Source of the DNA: CAWGJC01 sp965276665
Lineage (GTDB): Bacteria; Pseudomonadota; Alphaproteobacteria; Acetobacterales; Acetobacteraceae
Assembly (NCBI GenBank): GCA_965276665.1
Contig: OZ255620.1
Location: 1,984,001-2,048,000 of the forward strand
Length of the DNA: 64,000 nucleotides
Direction of reading: 5' to 3'
Shown here: positions 9,606 to 17,720 of the stretch, one piece after another
Layout: the number at the start of each line of letters is the position of its first letter
Position numbering within the stretch: the stretch's first letter is position 1
Translations under genes and position numbers: made by a program
Notes under the pieces: model-generated
The model's input: only the letters and a program-made list of their open reading frames with translations
The model's database searches: none
What the model was told of the DNA's origin: nothing

Positions 9606-10339
9606 GCATGGCTCCCGGCATCGGGCGCGCGGCCCTGCAGGCTGACCGGCGGCAGCGTGTAGGCCTGGTTGGGCTTCTGGATCACGTCGCGATAATCGTA
9701 GCGGGTGCCGGCGAACCCCACGAGCTTCCACCCCGCCATGTCGCGATTGCCGCCATAGATCGGGTCGGAGAAGAAGCCCTCCATCGTGTTGTCGAGCAAT
9801 GCCGAGAACAGCATCGTCGCGCTGAATCCCGGCAGCTTGATCTGCCCCTTCTCCATGCCGGAGAGCACGCGGTCTTTCTCCTCGTCGCTAAGATCGGGGA
9901 AGGCGCGGTTCGAGAAAGTCGCCCGGCAATACGAGGCGAGCGCGGCCAATCCCTGACGGTATTGCACGCGCGGCACCAGCGGGCTCTGCAGGCCCTGCGT
10001 GGGCAGCGGATTGTCGGAGAACGGGCCTTCCATGTAGAGCCCGTCATGCACGCCGTAGGGGCTGGCGAGCTGGCGGTCGATGAACACCGCGCAGCCGGAC
10101 TGCTTGCCGCCCGGACCGAGATCATCCGCCGGAACCAGGCGATCGACGATCGCCTCCACCGCCGCGGCCTCCTCCGGCGTGAAGAACAGCCAGCCGCCGC
10201 CGAGCGGCGCGGGCGTCGGCGGATAGACCTCGTTGCCGCGCCAGGGCAAGGTGCCCGAGATGACATGGCCAAGGGCGGACCGCGCGGCGACAATGCTTGC
10301 CGCACCCGCGAGAAGGTGCCTGCGCGTTGAAACCCGCAT
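9602..10339 (-). CDS. Gluconate 2-dehydrogenase subunit 3 (gamma) family protein
   Basis: The 245-residue product starts with a twin-arginine leader, MRVSTRRHLLAGAASIVAA (RR at 6-7), and carries the gamma-subunit core (FFTPEEAAAVEAIVDRLVPAD, then GCAVFIDRQL). In the known complex the Tat leader of this small subunit exports the cofactor-loaded GMC subunit piggy-back. I placed the start at 10339 because it gives the leader exactly; an upstream in-frame extension would run across the maiA promoter region. It is the first gene of the operon and is divergent from the GST gene, with about 90 bp shared between them. I see no obvious operator there. Confidence 0.9.
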   Translation of the reverse strand: MRVSTRRHLLAGAASIVAARSALGHVISGTLPWRGNEVYPPTPAPLGGGWLFFTPEEAAAVEAIVDRLVPADDLGPGGKQSGCAVFIDRQLASPYGVHDGLYMEGPFSDNPLPTQGLQSPLVPRVQYRQGLAALASYCRATFSNRAFPDLSDEEKDRVLSGMEKGQIKLPGFSATMLFSALLDNTMEGFFSDPIYGGNRDMAGWKLVGFAGTRYDYRDVIQKPNQAYTLPPVSLQGRAPDAGSHA

Positions 10340-10430
10340 TCTGTCCCCCGATTCGTCGCGGCGATTTAAGTCCGTTCCGCAAGCGCTTTCAACTCGGCCC
10401 GCTCCATTCCCGGTTACTCGTGAGGAATGC

Positions 10431-11087
10431 ATGATCAAGATGTACGGCTTCTGGCGCTCCGCGGCCTCGTTCCGGGTGCGGATCGCACTCAATCTCAAGC
10501 GGCTCGCCTTCACCGAGGAGATGATCGACCTCGATGCCGGCGAGCAACACGCGGCGGCCTATCGCGACGTCAACCCGCAACCGGCGGTCCCCGCGCTCAT
10601 CATCGACGGCGCGCCGCCGCTCACCCAGTCGATCGCGATCCTTGAATATCTGGAGGAGACGCATCCTGCGCCGCCGCCGCTGCTGCCGGCGGATGCGCGC
10701 GGCCGGGCGCGGGTGCGTTCGCTCGCACTGCTCTGGGCGGCGGACCACCATCCGTTGATCGTCCCGCGCATCCGCAGCTACATGCAGGACCAGCTCGGAC
10801 TCGACGAGGCCGCGCGCACCGCCTGGATCCGCCACTGGTTCCGCGAGGGACTGGAAACCGGCGAGCGCCGGCTGGCGGCGGATGGGGAGACCGGACGGTT
10901 CTGCCATGGCGATGCGCCCGGCATGGCAGATGCCTGCCTGATCAGCCAGGCGATGGGCGCGCGCGGCTTCCAGGTGGATGTCTCCGATCTCCCCGTCACC
11001 GCGCGCATCGTCGAGGCCTGCCTCGCCGTCGAGGAGATCGCCCGCGCGCTGCCGCTCCGCCAACCGGGCGCGCCGCGCACGCATTGA
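10431..11087 (+). CDS. maiA: Zeta-class glutathione S-transferase / maleylacetoacetate isomerase
   Basis: The 218-residue product starts MIKMYGFWRSAASFRVRIAL, matching the N-terminal thioredoxin fold of the zeta GST family. SQSI/EYLEE-type glutathione-site residues are present (LTQSIAILEYLEET). MaiA isomerises maleylacetoacetate to fumarylacetoacetate in tyrosine/homogentisate breakdown, using glutathione. The ATG at 10431 follows a GAGGAA ribosome site. No homogentisate dioxygenase or canonical FAH lies beside it, so a role in another aromatic or maleylpyruvate pathway is possible. The next gene, a BKACE protein 25 bp downstream, is probably co-transcribed. Confidence 0.85.
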   Translation: MIKMYGFWRSAASFRVRIALNLKRLAFTEEMIDLDAGEQHAAAYRDVNPQPAVPALIIDGAPPLTQSIAILEYLEETHPAPPPLLPADARGRARVRSLALLWAADHHPLIVPRIRSYMQDQLGLDEAARTAWIRHWFREGLETGERRLAADGETGRFCHGDAPGMADACLISQAMGARGFQVDVSDLPVTARIVEACLAVEEIARALPLRQPGAPRTH

Positions 11088-11112
11088 TAAGAAACCCGAC
11101 CAGGAGGAAGCC

Positions 11113-12045
11113 ATGGCGAGCAGCCGCAAAGTCGTGATCACCTGCGCCGTCACCGGCGCGATCCACACGCCTTCGATGTCGCCCCATCTGCCGCTGACGG
11201 CGGACCAGATCACCGCCGACGCGATCGGCGCCGCGGAAGCCGGGGCCGCCATTCTGCATCTGCACGCGCGCGACGAAGAAACCGGCAAGCCGGATCAGAC
11301 GCCGGAGGCCTTCGCCCGCTTCCTGCCGCGCATCCGCCAGCAGACCAATGCGGTGATCAACATCACCACCGGCGGCAGCCCGTTCATGCGCGTCGAGGAG
11401 CGGGTGCGCCCGGCGGCGGTGTTCAAGCCGGAGGTCGCCTCGCTGAACATGGGATCGATCAACTTTGGCCTCTATCACCTGCTCGACCGCTACAAGGAAT
11501 TCCGCTTCGACTGGGAGCGTCCGGCGCTGGAGGCGACGCGCGATCTCGTGTTCCGCAACAGTTTCCAGGACATCGAGTACATCCTGACGACATGCAGCGG
11601 GAACGGCACGCGCTTCGAGTTCGAGTGCTACGACATCGCGCATCTCTACAATCTCAAGCATTTCCTGGATCGCGGGCTGGTGCGGCCGCCGCTCTTCGTG
11701 CAGTCGGTGTTCGGCATACTGGGCGGGATCGGCACGCATCCCGAGGATGTCGCGCATATGAAGCGCACCGCGGACCGGCTGTTCGGCGATCAGTATCGCT
11801 GGTCGGTGCTTGGCGCCGGGGCGGCGCAGATGCGGATCGCGGCGATCGCGGCGGCGATGGGCGGCAATGTTCGCGTCGGGCTCGAGGATAGTCTCTGGGC
11901 CGGTCCCGGGCGGCTCGCCACCTCGAATGCCGAGCAGGTGCGGCTCGCGCGACAGATCATCGAGGGCCTCGGCCTCAGCATCGCGACGCCCGACGAAGCG
12001 CGCGAGATGCTTGCCCTGAAAGGCGGCGACGCCGTCTCGATCTGA
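11113..12045 (+). CDS. BKACE family (DUF849) 3-keto acid cleavage enzyme
   Basis: The 310-residue product belongs to the beta-keto acid cleavage enzyme family, named after 3-keto-5-aminohexanoate cleavage protein (Kce). These TIM-barrel zinc enzymes condense a beta-keto acid with acetyl-CoA, yielding acetoacetate and a new CoA ester. The zinc-ligand motif HLHARD is at about 49-54; ITTGGS, LNMGSINF and GLEDSLW blocks are also present. A strong AGGAGG lies at 11102-11107 before the ATG at 11113. Family members differ widely in substrate (aminohexanoate, carnitine-derived dehydrocarnitine, beta-keto adipate and others), and no neighbour decides among these. A GC-rich hairpin overlaps the stop codon. 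Confidence 0.88.
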   Translation: MASSRKVVITCAVTGAIHTPSMSPHLPLTADQITADAIGAAEAGAAILHLHARDEETGKPDQTPEAFARFLPRIRQQTNAVINITTGGSPFMRVEERVRPAAVFKPEVASLNMGSINFGLYHLLDRYKEFRFDWERPALEATRDLVFRNSFQDIEYILTTCSGNGTRFEFECYDIAHLYNLKHFLDRGLVRPPLFVQSVFGILGGIGTHPEDVAHMKRTADRLFGDQYRWSVLGAGAAQMRIAAIAAAMGGNVRVGLEDSLWAGPGRLATSNAEQVRLARQIIEGLGLSIATPDEAREMLALKGGDAVSI

Positions 12046-12057
12046 GACGGCGTCGCC
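12025..12057 (+). terminator. Hairpin spanning the stop codon of the BKACE gene
   Basis: A perfect 14-bp stem (GGCGACGCCGTCTC with its complement) and a GATCT loop cover the last codons and the TGA of the BKACE gene. It sits between two convergent genes, this one and the minus-strand lipoprotein ending at 12078. No T tract follows on either strand, so it is a candidate intrinsic or RNA-protecting hairpin, not a textbook terminator. Confidence 0.5.
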
Positions 12058-12077
12058 TTCCGGCCAAGTTTACCTGA

Positions 12078-12707
12078 TCAGGGCGGCGGCGGGCAGCGTG
12101 TGCCCGGCGGACAGGACGGCGGCCGGTTGCCACCGGGCGGCGGCGGTCGCACCCCGGGCGGCGGACGCACGGCAGGCGGCCGCGGACGCACCCCGGGCGG
12201 CGGCGGACGGTAGCCGGGCGCCGGAGGACGGTAGCCGGGCGGCGGAGGACGGTAGCCAGGCGCCGGGGGACGGTAGCCGGGCGGCGGCGGCCGGACCGCG
12301 GGCGGCGGGCCGGGCGGCCGGAAACCCGGCCCGGGGCCCGGCCGGAACCCGCCGGGCGGCGGCGGCGGCAAGCCGTGACCGCCGGGGAAACGCTGGTCGA
12401 GCTGGATCCTGATGGCTGACGGCGCCGGGCGCCATGCACGCCCCGCACCATAATAGCCCCAGCCGCCAAGCGCAGGGACGAAGACAAGACCCACCGGAGC
12501 GCCGCTGTCGACGATGTACGGCGCACCATTGTCATAGGACAGACCGTTCGGCCCGGCATCGGGCGGCGGCCCGGCGTAGCCGGGGGATGGCGGCGGACCG
12601 GAATACGGCCCCGGTCCGGGTTGCGGCCCTGGCCCGGGTTGCGGGGGCGGCACGCAGCCGGCCAGCAGGAGCCCGGCGGTCAGCAGGGCGAGCGACGGTC
12701 GGAGCAA
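12078..12707 (-). CDS. Proline-rich repeat lipoprotein
   Basis: This is a lipoprotein of about 209 residues. I chose a TTG start at 12707 because it has a GGAG site 8 bases upstream and gives a clean signal peptide ending in the lipobox LLAGC (Cys18). An ATG at 12806 would instead put a polar 33-residue leader in front. After the signal, proline/glycine-rich segments (PQPGPGPQPGPGPY) flank a short ordered part (GLVFVPALGGWGYYGAGRAW). A long C-terminal tail is made of PPPPGYR / PPAPGYR units and ends in CPPGTRCPPPP. The function is unknown; a cell-wall-spanning or adhesive tail is an inference from composition. It is convergent with the BKACE gene. Confidence 0.75.
   Translation of the reverse strand: MLRPSLALLTAGLLLAGCVPPPQPGPGPQPGPGPYSGPPPSPGYAGPPPDAGPNGLSYDNGAPYIVDSGAPVGLVFVPALGGWGYYGAGRAWRPAPSAIRIQLDQRFPGGHGLPPPPPGGFRPGPGPGFRPPGPPPAVRPPPPGYRPPAPGYRPPPPGYRPPAPGYRPPPPGVRPRPPAVRPPPGVRPPPPGGNRPPSCPPGTRCPPPP
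12208..12291. repeat. 21-bp tandem repeat, four units, inside lipoprotein gene
   Basis: Four consecutive 21-bp units (12208, 12229, 12250, 12271), each opening CGGTAGCC on the plus strand, encode the heptapeptide PPxPGYR with P and A alternating at the third position. Units differ at only a few bases, so copy number could change by slippage. Confidence 0.85.
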
Positions 12708-12729
12708 GAGGAATTCTCCACGATTTGGC

Positions 12730-12744
12730 GTGCAATCGTTGCAC
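12730..12744. promoter_or_regulatory. Perfect dyad upstream of the lipoprotein gene
   Basis: GTGCAA-TCG-TTGCAC is a perfect six-base-arm inverted repeat 22 bp upstream of the lipoprotein TTG start. Its size and position suit a repressor operator; no regulator is encoded nearby. This is inference from symmetry alone. Confidence 0.3.
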
Positions 12745-12941
12745 CCATAGCGTCGCGCCGCAACCGACCGCCCGCAGGAGCGCAATGGCGGCGGCGATCG
12801 CGGCATGTCTCACGCGGGGTTGCGCCCTGCATTCCGGATCGAGCCGAGAAACGAAAGGCGTTTCTGTTGCTTGGCGCGTGGCGCCTGTGCCAGATCCAAA
12901 CGCGCCCGGCGATATCGTCCTGCTTGCAGACCTATGGTTCT

Positions 12942-12954
12942 ATTGCGGCGCAAT
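12942..12954. promoter_or_regulatory. Short dyad upstream of the solute-binding protein gene
   Basis: ATTGC-GGC-GCAAT is a perfect five-base-arm inverted repeat about 45 bp before the ATG of the sugar-binding protein gene. It could be an operator. The divergent spacer 12708-12999 holds this dyad and the one at 12730, but no convincing gene. Confidence 0.22.
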
Positions 12955-12999
12955 AAGACGAGACTTGCGGAAAGCACGTCCGAAATTGGAGGAAACGAC

Positions 13000-14484
13000 A
13001 TGAACAGTGACCCATTTCTTGTCCGGCGACGCGGCTTTCTCGGGCTATCGGCCGGTGCCGGGCTCGCCGCGTCCGGCCTCATGCCAGCCGCCGCGGCCGA
13101 CAACCCGGCGGGCCTCGACATCGCTGCCTGGTCGCCCGATTACGTGAACAAGATCGCCGGCACGCTTTCGGTCGACACCGCAGCGGATTGCGCCAAGGTG
13201 GTGCCGCTCGACCACAAGGGCCGGCTCACCTACTGGTATGTCGGTCCGAACGAGGCCTCGCCGAAGCTCGACAGCCAGATCGATGCCGAGTTCTGGGCGG
13301 CCTTCGCCAAGACCTATCCGAACATCACGGTCGAGAAGCAGAATCTCGGCTACGATCAAATCCTGGACAAGATCCGCACGGCCGCGCTCGGCAATGCGGC
13401 GCCGATGGTCGCCCGGCTCATGCTCCTTTGGAGCCCGGAACTCGCCGCCAAGGGTTTTCTGCAGGAGCTCCGGCCCGAGGATGTCGGCTATCCCACCGCG
13501 GAATTCTGGCCCGCCGCGATCAAGTCGGTCACCTGGCACGACAAGCTCTACGGCGTGCCGACGAACAACGAGACCATGGCGATGATCTGGAACGCAGATC
13601 TGTTCCATCAGGCGGGGCTCGATCCGGACAAGCCGCCCGCGACCTGGGACGACGTCGTCGCCTACTCGAAGCAGATCAAGGACAAGACCGGCAAGAACGG
13701 TTATGGCCTGGTGGCGCGCGCCAATGCCGGCAACACGCCCTACCGCTTCATGCCGCAGGTCTGGGCCTATGGCGGGGGCGCGCTCGACGAGGCGGAGGCG
13801 AGGCCGCGCTACAACAAGGTCATGCTGAACAATGCCGGCTCGATCGCCGCCTTGCAGCTCTCCGCCGACATGTACATCCGCGACAAATCGGTGCCGCGCT
13901 CGGCGCTGACCAACACCCAGACCGAGAACGAGGATCCGTTCGTCGCCGGCCAACTCGGCATGATGATCGGCCATCCGAGCGAATACGCGACGATCGTCGA
14001 TCGCGCGCAGCGCGCCACCGGGGACGACCGCAAGGTGGCCGATGCGGTGGTGGCGAACATGCGCTACGGGCTGGTGCCGACGGGTCCGGTGCGGCGCGCC
14101 ATCTGCTTCGGCGGCTGGAACCTGCACATGTTCAAGCCGTCGATGACCGCCGACAAGTTCGACATGGACGCGGCGCGCGCCTTCATCGCCTTCTCGACGG
14201 GGCCGGAATGGTCGGTGAAGCTCGCCTGGACCGGCTCGAACCCGGGCAATCTGCGCGGCTTCCGCACGAGCTGGAACAAGCAGCGGCTGGAAACCATCAA
14301 ATTCCTGAACGTCACGACCTCGATGCTGCCGAGCGGCATCCCGTTCCCGGTCATCCCGGAATCGGGCGAGATCATGAACGTGATCGTGCCGGAGATGATG
14401 CAGAACGCGCTGACCGGGCGGATGCCGGTCGCCAAATCGGCCGACAACGCGGCCAAGGAAGTGAAGGACCTGCTGATGCTGTAA
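13000..14484 (+). CDS. Tat-exported extracellular solute-binding protein (family 1)
   Basis: The 494-residue product starts with a Tat leader (RRRGFLGLS, arginines 9-11; cleavage near MPAAAA). The following fold is typical of sugar-binding proteins of ABC importers: LTYWYVGPN, FAKTYPNITVE, GVPTNNETMAMIWN. The ATG at 13000 has a GGAGGA site. No permease or ATPase gene is in this window, so it is an orphan or works with transporter genes elsewhere. It is convergent with an enolase-superfamily dehydratase, suggesting a shared sugar-acid substrate, which is inference only. Tat export implies folding or cofactor binding before export, which is uncommon for this class. Confidence 0.85.
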   Translation: MNSDPFLVRRRGFLGLSAGAGLAASGLMPAAAADNPAGLDIAAWSPDYVNKIAGTLSVDTAADCAKVVPLDHKGRLTYWYVGPNEASPKLDSQIDAEFWAAFAKTYPNITVEKQNLGYDQILDKIRTAALGNAAPMVARLMLLWSPELAAKGFLQELRPEDVGYPTAEFWPAAIKSVTWHDKLYGVPTNNETMAMIWNADLFHQAGLDPDKPPATWDDVVAYSKQIKDKTGKNGYGLVARANAGNTPYRFMPQVWAYGGGALDEAEARPRYNKVMLNNAGSIAALQLSADMYIRDKSVPRSALTNTQTENEDPFVAGQLGMMIGHPSEYATIVDRAQRATGDDRKVADAVVANMRYGLVPTGPVRRAICFGGWNLHMFKPSMTADKFDMDAARAFIAFSTGPEWSVKLAWTGSNPGNLRGFRTSWNKQRLETIKFLNVTTSMLPSGIPFPVIPESGEIMNVIVPEMMQNALTGRMPVAKSADNAAKEVKDLLML

Positions 14485-14494
14485 GGCAAAACAG

Positions 14495-14511
14495 GGAGCG
14501 CCGGGCGCTCC
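14495..14511. terminator. Hairpin between convergent genes
   Basis: GGAGCGC-CGG-GCGCTCC forms a 7-bp GC stem in the 36-bp gap between the sugar-binding protein and the dehydratase. Read on the minus strand it is followed by CTGTTTTG, a modest T run, so it best fits a terminator for the dehydratase transcript and may act in both directions. Confidence 0.55.
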
Positions 14512-14520
14512 GCGCCGCGT

Positions 14521-15678
14521 TTATCCAGCATAGCCTTCGATTGCGTTGGCGCGCAGGTAGTCCATGTTCATCTCGATGCCGAGGCCAGGCACCGCCGGGA
14601 GGCGCAGCCTGCCGCCCGCATTGTCGAGCGGGGTGTGGATGAACGCGTTGTAGCCGCCGAGATCGTGCCGATGCGTCTCGACGCGATAGAAATTCGGCAC
14701 CGTCATCATCACATGCGCGCCCGCCACCACGTTGATCGGACCGCTCGCATCATGCGGCGAGACCGGCACGTAATAAGCCTCCGCCATCGTCGAGATCTTC
14801 TTGAGCTCGGTGATGCCGCCGGCCCAGGTCACGTCCGGCATGAGATAATCGGCGAGCCGGTTCTCGAGCACGGGGAGGAATTCCCACCGCGTGTGCAACC
14901 GCTCGCCCACGGTGATGCGCGCGCCCACGCTCTCCCGCACCTGGCGCAGCGCATGATAGCTCTCGACCGGCACCGGCTCCTCGAACCAATCGATCTTCGC
15001 CGCCTCCTCCAGGCTGCGGCACAGGCGGATCGCGGTCGGCACGTTGAACCGCCCATGCGCGTCGATCAGGATCTCGATGTCGGGCCCGGTGATCTCGCGG
15101 ATGCGCGCCGTCAGCTCCGCCGCCATGTTTTCGCCCTGCCGGCTCATCTCGCCGTCGAGATAGAAATCATTGCGGTCGCCATCCTCGCCGAGATGCGGGA
15201 AGGGGTCGAATTTCAGCGCGGTGTGGCCAGACTCGACGATGCCGCGAATCTCCCGATCGAGCCCCTCCGGCGTCGCGAACTTGCTCTGATCGGGATGGGT
15301 GTAGAGCAGGATGTCGTCGCGCAGCTTGCCGCCGAGCAGCGCGTAGATCGGCAGGCCCAGCACCTTGCCGCGAATATCCCACAGCGCGATGTCGATCCCG
15401 CTCACCACATGCGAGGTCGCGCCGCGCGTGCCCATGTAGGTGAAGGAGCGGAAGGTCTTGTGCCAGATCCGCTCGATGCGCGCCGGATCCTCTCCGACCA
15501 GCAGCTCGTTGAGCTGGCGGATGATTCCGGCCACCGCGCGATTGGCGGTGCGCGTCGTCGTGGTGATCTCGCCCCAGCCGGTGACCCCATCATCGGTGCG
15601 AACCTCGACGAAGAAATACTCGCCCCACCCCGAGCTTCCCGAACGGACAAGCCAGGGCACCAACTTGGTTATTTTCAT
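14521..15678 (-). CDS. Mandelate racemase/enolase-superfamily sugar-acid dehydratase
   Basis: The 385-residue product has the normal length of D-galactonate dehydratase-like enzymes. Visible elements are the capping domain (GVTGWGEIT), TALKFDP (Lys156), metal ligands in DAHGR (Asp206), WFEEP (Glu234) and VGER (Glu259), His208, and the late catalytic SPHDASGP (His309). Such enzymes remove water from an aldonic acid to give a 2-keto-3-deoxy acid. His208 in a DxH arrangement and His309 argue for the galactonate/gluconate dehydratase side of the superfamily over muconate cycloisomerase. The specific acid sugar is undecided. It stands alone on the minus strand opposite the sugar-binding protein gene. 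Confidence 0.87.
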   Translation of the reverse strand: MKITKLVPWLVRSGSSGWGEYFFVEVRTDDGVTGWGEITTTTRTANRAVAGIIRQLNELLVGEDPARIERIWHKTFRSFTYMGTRGATSHVVSGIDIALWDIRGKVLGLPIYALLGGKLRDDILLYTHPDQSKFATPEGLDREIRGIVESGHTALKFDPFPHLGEDGDRNDFYLDGEMSRQGENMAAELTARIREITGPDIEILIDAHGRFNVPTAIRLCRSLEEAAKIDWFEEPVPVESYHALRQVRESVGARITVGERLHTRWEFLPVLENRLADYLMPDVTWAGGITELKKISTMAEAYYVPVSPHDASGPINVVAGAHVMMTVPNFYRVETHRHDLGGYNAFIHTPLDNAGGRLRLPAVPGLGIEMNMDYLRANAIEGYAG

Positions 15679-15765
15679 CGCGACGTTTCCCTCGGTCTTT
15701 TTTGAACGACCCTTGCGGGAAAATCTTAGGCGACCTGTTCCGCCGCGCCAATACGCATCGAGGTT

Positions 15766-17019
15766 CTATTCCGCCGCCTCGTCGGCCGCAGTCTCCTCGT
15801 CGCTGTCGAGCGTCAGCAGCGCATCGCCTTGCGCCGCATCCGGCATCTCGACCTCGCGCAGCTTGCGGCCGACCACGCGCGTTCGCTGCCGCGCCTTTTC
15901 GATCGTGCTGCTGAACGTGCCGGCCTGCTTGCCGAGCCGCTCGAGAACCTCGTCCATCCGCGTCATCTCGAGCTTGGTCGCACCGAGCAGCCGGCGCACA
16001 TCATCCGCCTTCTGCTCCAAGGTCAGCGTGATGAAGCCGAGCTGGATGGTGCGCAGCAAAGCCGGGAGCAGGCTCGGCCCGAGAACCAGCACCTTGTTTT
16101 CCCGGCTGATCGCCTCGATCAGCCCCGGAATGCGCGCGACCTCCGCATACAAGCCGTCGGTCGGAAGATAGAGCGCGGCGAAATCCACCGTCACCGGCGG
16201 GCAGATATATTTCGCGGCGATCTTGCGCGCCTCCAGCCGCAACCTTGTCTCGAGCCCGCGCTTCGCCGCGCGCTCCGCCTCCAGATCGCCGAGCTCCGCC
16301 GCATCGAGAAGGCGCTCGTAATCCTCGGTCGGGAATTTGGCGTCGATCGCCAGCAGAGGACGCGTGCCGCGCACCGGCATCAGCACGGCGAACTCCACCA
16401 TCTCCGCGCTGTCCTCGCGCAGCTTGCGATTGGTCTCATACCCGCCGGCCGGCAGTAGATCGTCGAGCAGAACGCGCAGCTGCGTCTCGCCCCAGCCGCC
16501 GCGCGTCTTGACATTGGAGAAGATGCGCCGCAGATCGCCGATCTGCGCTGCCGTCGCTTGCACGTCGCCCATCGCCTTCTGCACGGCGGCGAACTGGTCA
16601 AGCACGCGCTGGAAGCTGGTCGTCATCTGCTTCTCGACCGCCTGGTGCAGCTGTTCGTTCACCGTTCGCTGAATCTCCGCTAGACGCAGCGCGCTCTGCT
16701 CGGCGATCTCGCGCAGCTTGGCCTCGAGCAGCGCCCGCGCCTCGCCCTGCTCGCGCACCAGGCTCAAATTCATCCCCGCGAGCGCCGCCACCAGCTCCGC
16801 CCGCATCGCCTCGGCGCGCTCGCTGCCCGCACGTTCGGCCGCCGCCACATGCAGCCGCGTCGTCTCCGCCTCGGCCCGGGTTCCCGCGATCCCCTGCTCG
16901 GCCAGCAAACGCAGCCTCTCCCCGCCGCTCCTGCGCAGCAGCAGCACCAGAAGAAGAATGACGGACACCACGCCACAGCAGGCGGCGAGCAGGGGCGGGA
17001 ACGCGCTGGGCATTCGCAT
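15766..17019 (-). CDS. rmuC: DNA recombination protein RmuC homologue
   Basis: The 417-residue product has one N-terminal membrane helix (LLAACCGVVSVILLLVLLL), a long alpha-helical coiled-coil-like region, then the conserved RmuC core: GGWGETQLR, LLDDLLPAG, LAIDAKFPTEDYERLL, AAKYICPPVTVDFAALYLPTDGLY. Genetic work in E. coli links RmuC to limiting inversions at short inverted repeats. The nuclease-like core is predicted, not proven. The start at 17019 is the ATG giving the membrane anchor. There is a 73-bp divergent spacer to the small exported protein at 17093. The presence of RmuC is notable because the window carries several long inverted repeats. Confidence 0.88.
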   Translation of the reverse strand: MRMPSAFPPLLAACCGVVSVILLLVLLLRRSGGERLRLLAEQGIAGTRAEAETTRLHVAAAERAGSERAEAMRAELVAALAGMNLSLVREQGEARALLEAKLREIAEQSALRLAEIQRTVNEQLHQAVEKQMTTSFQRVLDQFAAVQKAMGDVQATAAQIGDLRRIFSNVKTRGGWGETQLRVLLDDLLPAGGYETNRKLREDSAEMVEFAVLMPVRGTRPLLAIDAKFPTEDYERLLDAAELGDLEAERAAKRGLETRLRLEARKIAAKYICPPVTVDFAALYLPTDGLYAEVARIPGLIEAISRENKVLVLGPSLLPALLRTIQLGFITLTLEQKADDVRRLLGATKLEMTRMDEVLERLGKQAGTFSSTIEKARQRTRVVGRKLREVEMPDAAQGDALLTLDSDEETAADEAAE

Positions 17020-17092
17020 ATTATCCCTGGACGCACCGAGTCGCGGCGCACACTCTCACCCTCCAACCCCACGCCACCCAGGAACCGGTCCC

Positions 17093-17398
17093 ATGAAATC
17101 CCTGCTCGCCGCCGCCTTCGCCACCCTCATCCTTTCCAGCCTGCCCCTCGCCCCGGCCCACGCCGCCGGCTGCATCAAGGGCGCGGTCGTCGGCGGCGTC
17201 GCGGGACATTACGCCGGCCACCACGCGGTGCTCGGCGCCGCCGCCGGCTGCGCCATCGGCCACCACCAGGCGACCGTCGCCCGCCGCCAACGCGAGGAGG
17301 CCGCCGCACGCGCCAACGCCGCACCCCCGGCCACCCCGACCCCCGCGCCCAACTCCGCGCTCGCGCCGAACACGGCGCCCATGCCCACCACGCACTGA
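17093..17398 (+). CDS. Small exported glycine-zipper-like protein
   Basis: This 101-residue protein has a clear signal peptide (MKSLLAAAFATLILSSLPLAPAHA). A glycine/alanine segment with GxxxG spacing (GAVVGGVAGHYAGHH, GAAAGCAIGHH) recalls glycine-zipper outer-membrane or periplasmic proteins. A proline/alanine-rich tail follows. An AGGAACC site precedes the ATG at 17093. The function is unknown. It is followed 12 bp later by the ABM gene and may be co-transcribed with it. Confidence 0.7.
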   Translation: MKSLLAAAFATLILSSLPLAPAHAAGCIKGAVVGGVAGHYAGHHAVLGAAAGCAIGHHQATVARRQREEAAARANAAPPATPTPAPNSALAPNTAPMPTTH

Positions 17399-17410
17399 GA
17401 CGGCAGAGCC

Positions 17411-17719
17411 ATGATCCACGTCCTCGCGATGGTCACAGCGAAACCCGGGCAGCGCGACACCGTGCTCGCCGCCTTCCGCGCCAACCGGGCGAACGTCCAC
17501 GCGGAACACGGCTGCCTCGAATACGACGCCGCCACCGACACCCCGGACGCCGGGCCCATCCAAACCCCGCTCGGCCCGGACAGCTTCGTCGTCATCGAGA
17601 AATGGGAAAACCTCGCGGCCCTCGAGGCCCACGGCACATCAGCCCACATGAAAGCCTACGGCATCCACACCCGCGACCTCATCGCCACCCGCGCGATCCA
17701 CGTGCTTTCCAGTGGCTGA
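17411..17719 (+). CDS. Antibiotic biosynthesis monooxygenase (ABM) domain protein, quinol monooxygenase-like
   Basis: The 102-residue product is a single ABM ferredoxin-like domain: IHVLAMVTAKPGQRDTVLAAF, HGCLEYDAATD, FVVIEKWENLAALEAHGTSAHM. Small proteins of this family act as cofactor-free quinol monooxygenases (YgiN type) or as aldehyde/heme-handling enzymes, and usually dimerise. Its TGA at 17717-17719 is directly followed by, and partly belongs to, the outer arm of repeat R1. The convergent gene across the repeat is also an ABM protein. Substrate unknown. Confidence 0.82.
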   Translation: MIHVLAMVTAKPGQRDTVLAAFRANRANVHAEHGCLEYDAATDTPDAGPIQTPLGPDSFVVIEKWENLAALEAHGTSAHMKAYGIHTRDLIATRAIHVLSSG

Positions 17720-17720
17720 G

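Noticed and set aside
12178..12310. Regular short repeats resembling a CRISPR array
   Set aside because: Units are contiguous 21-mers in frame with a lipoprotein gene, without spacers; no cas genes are present.
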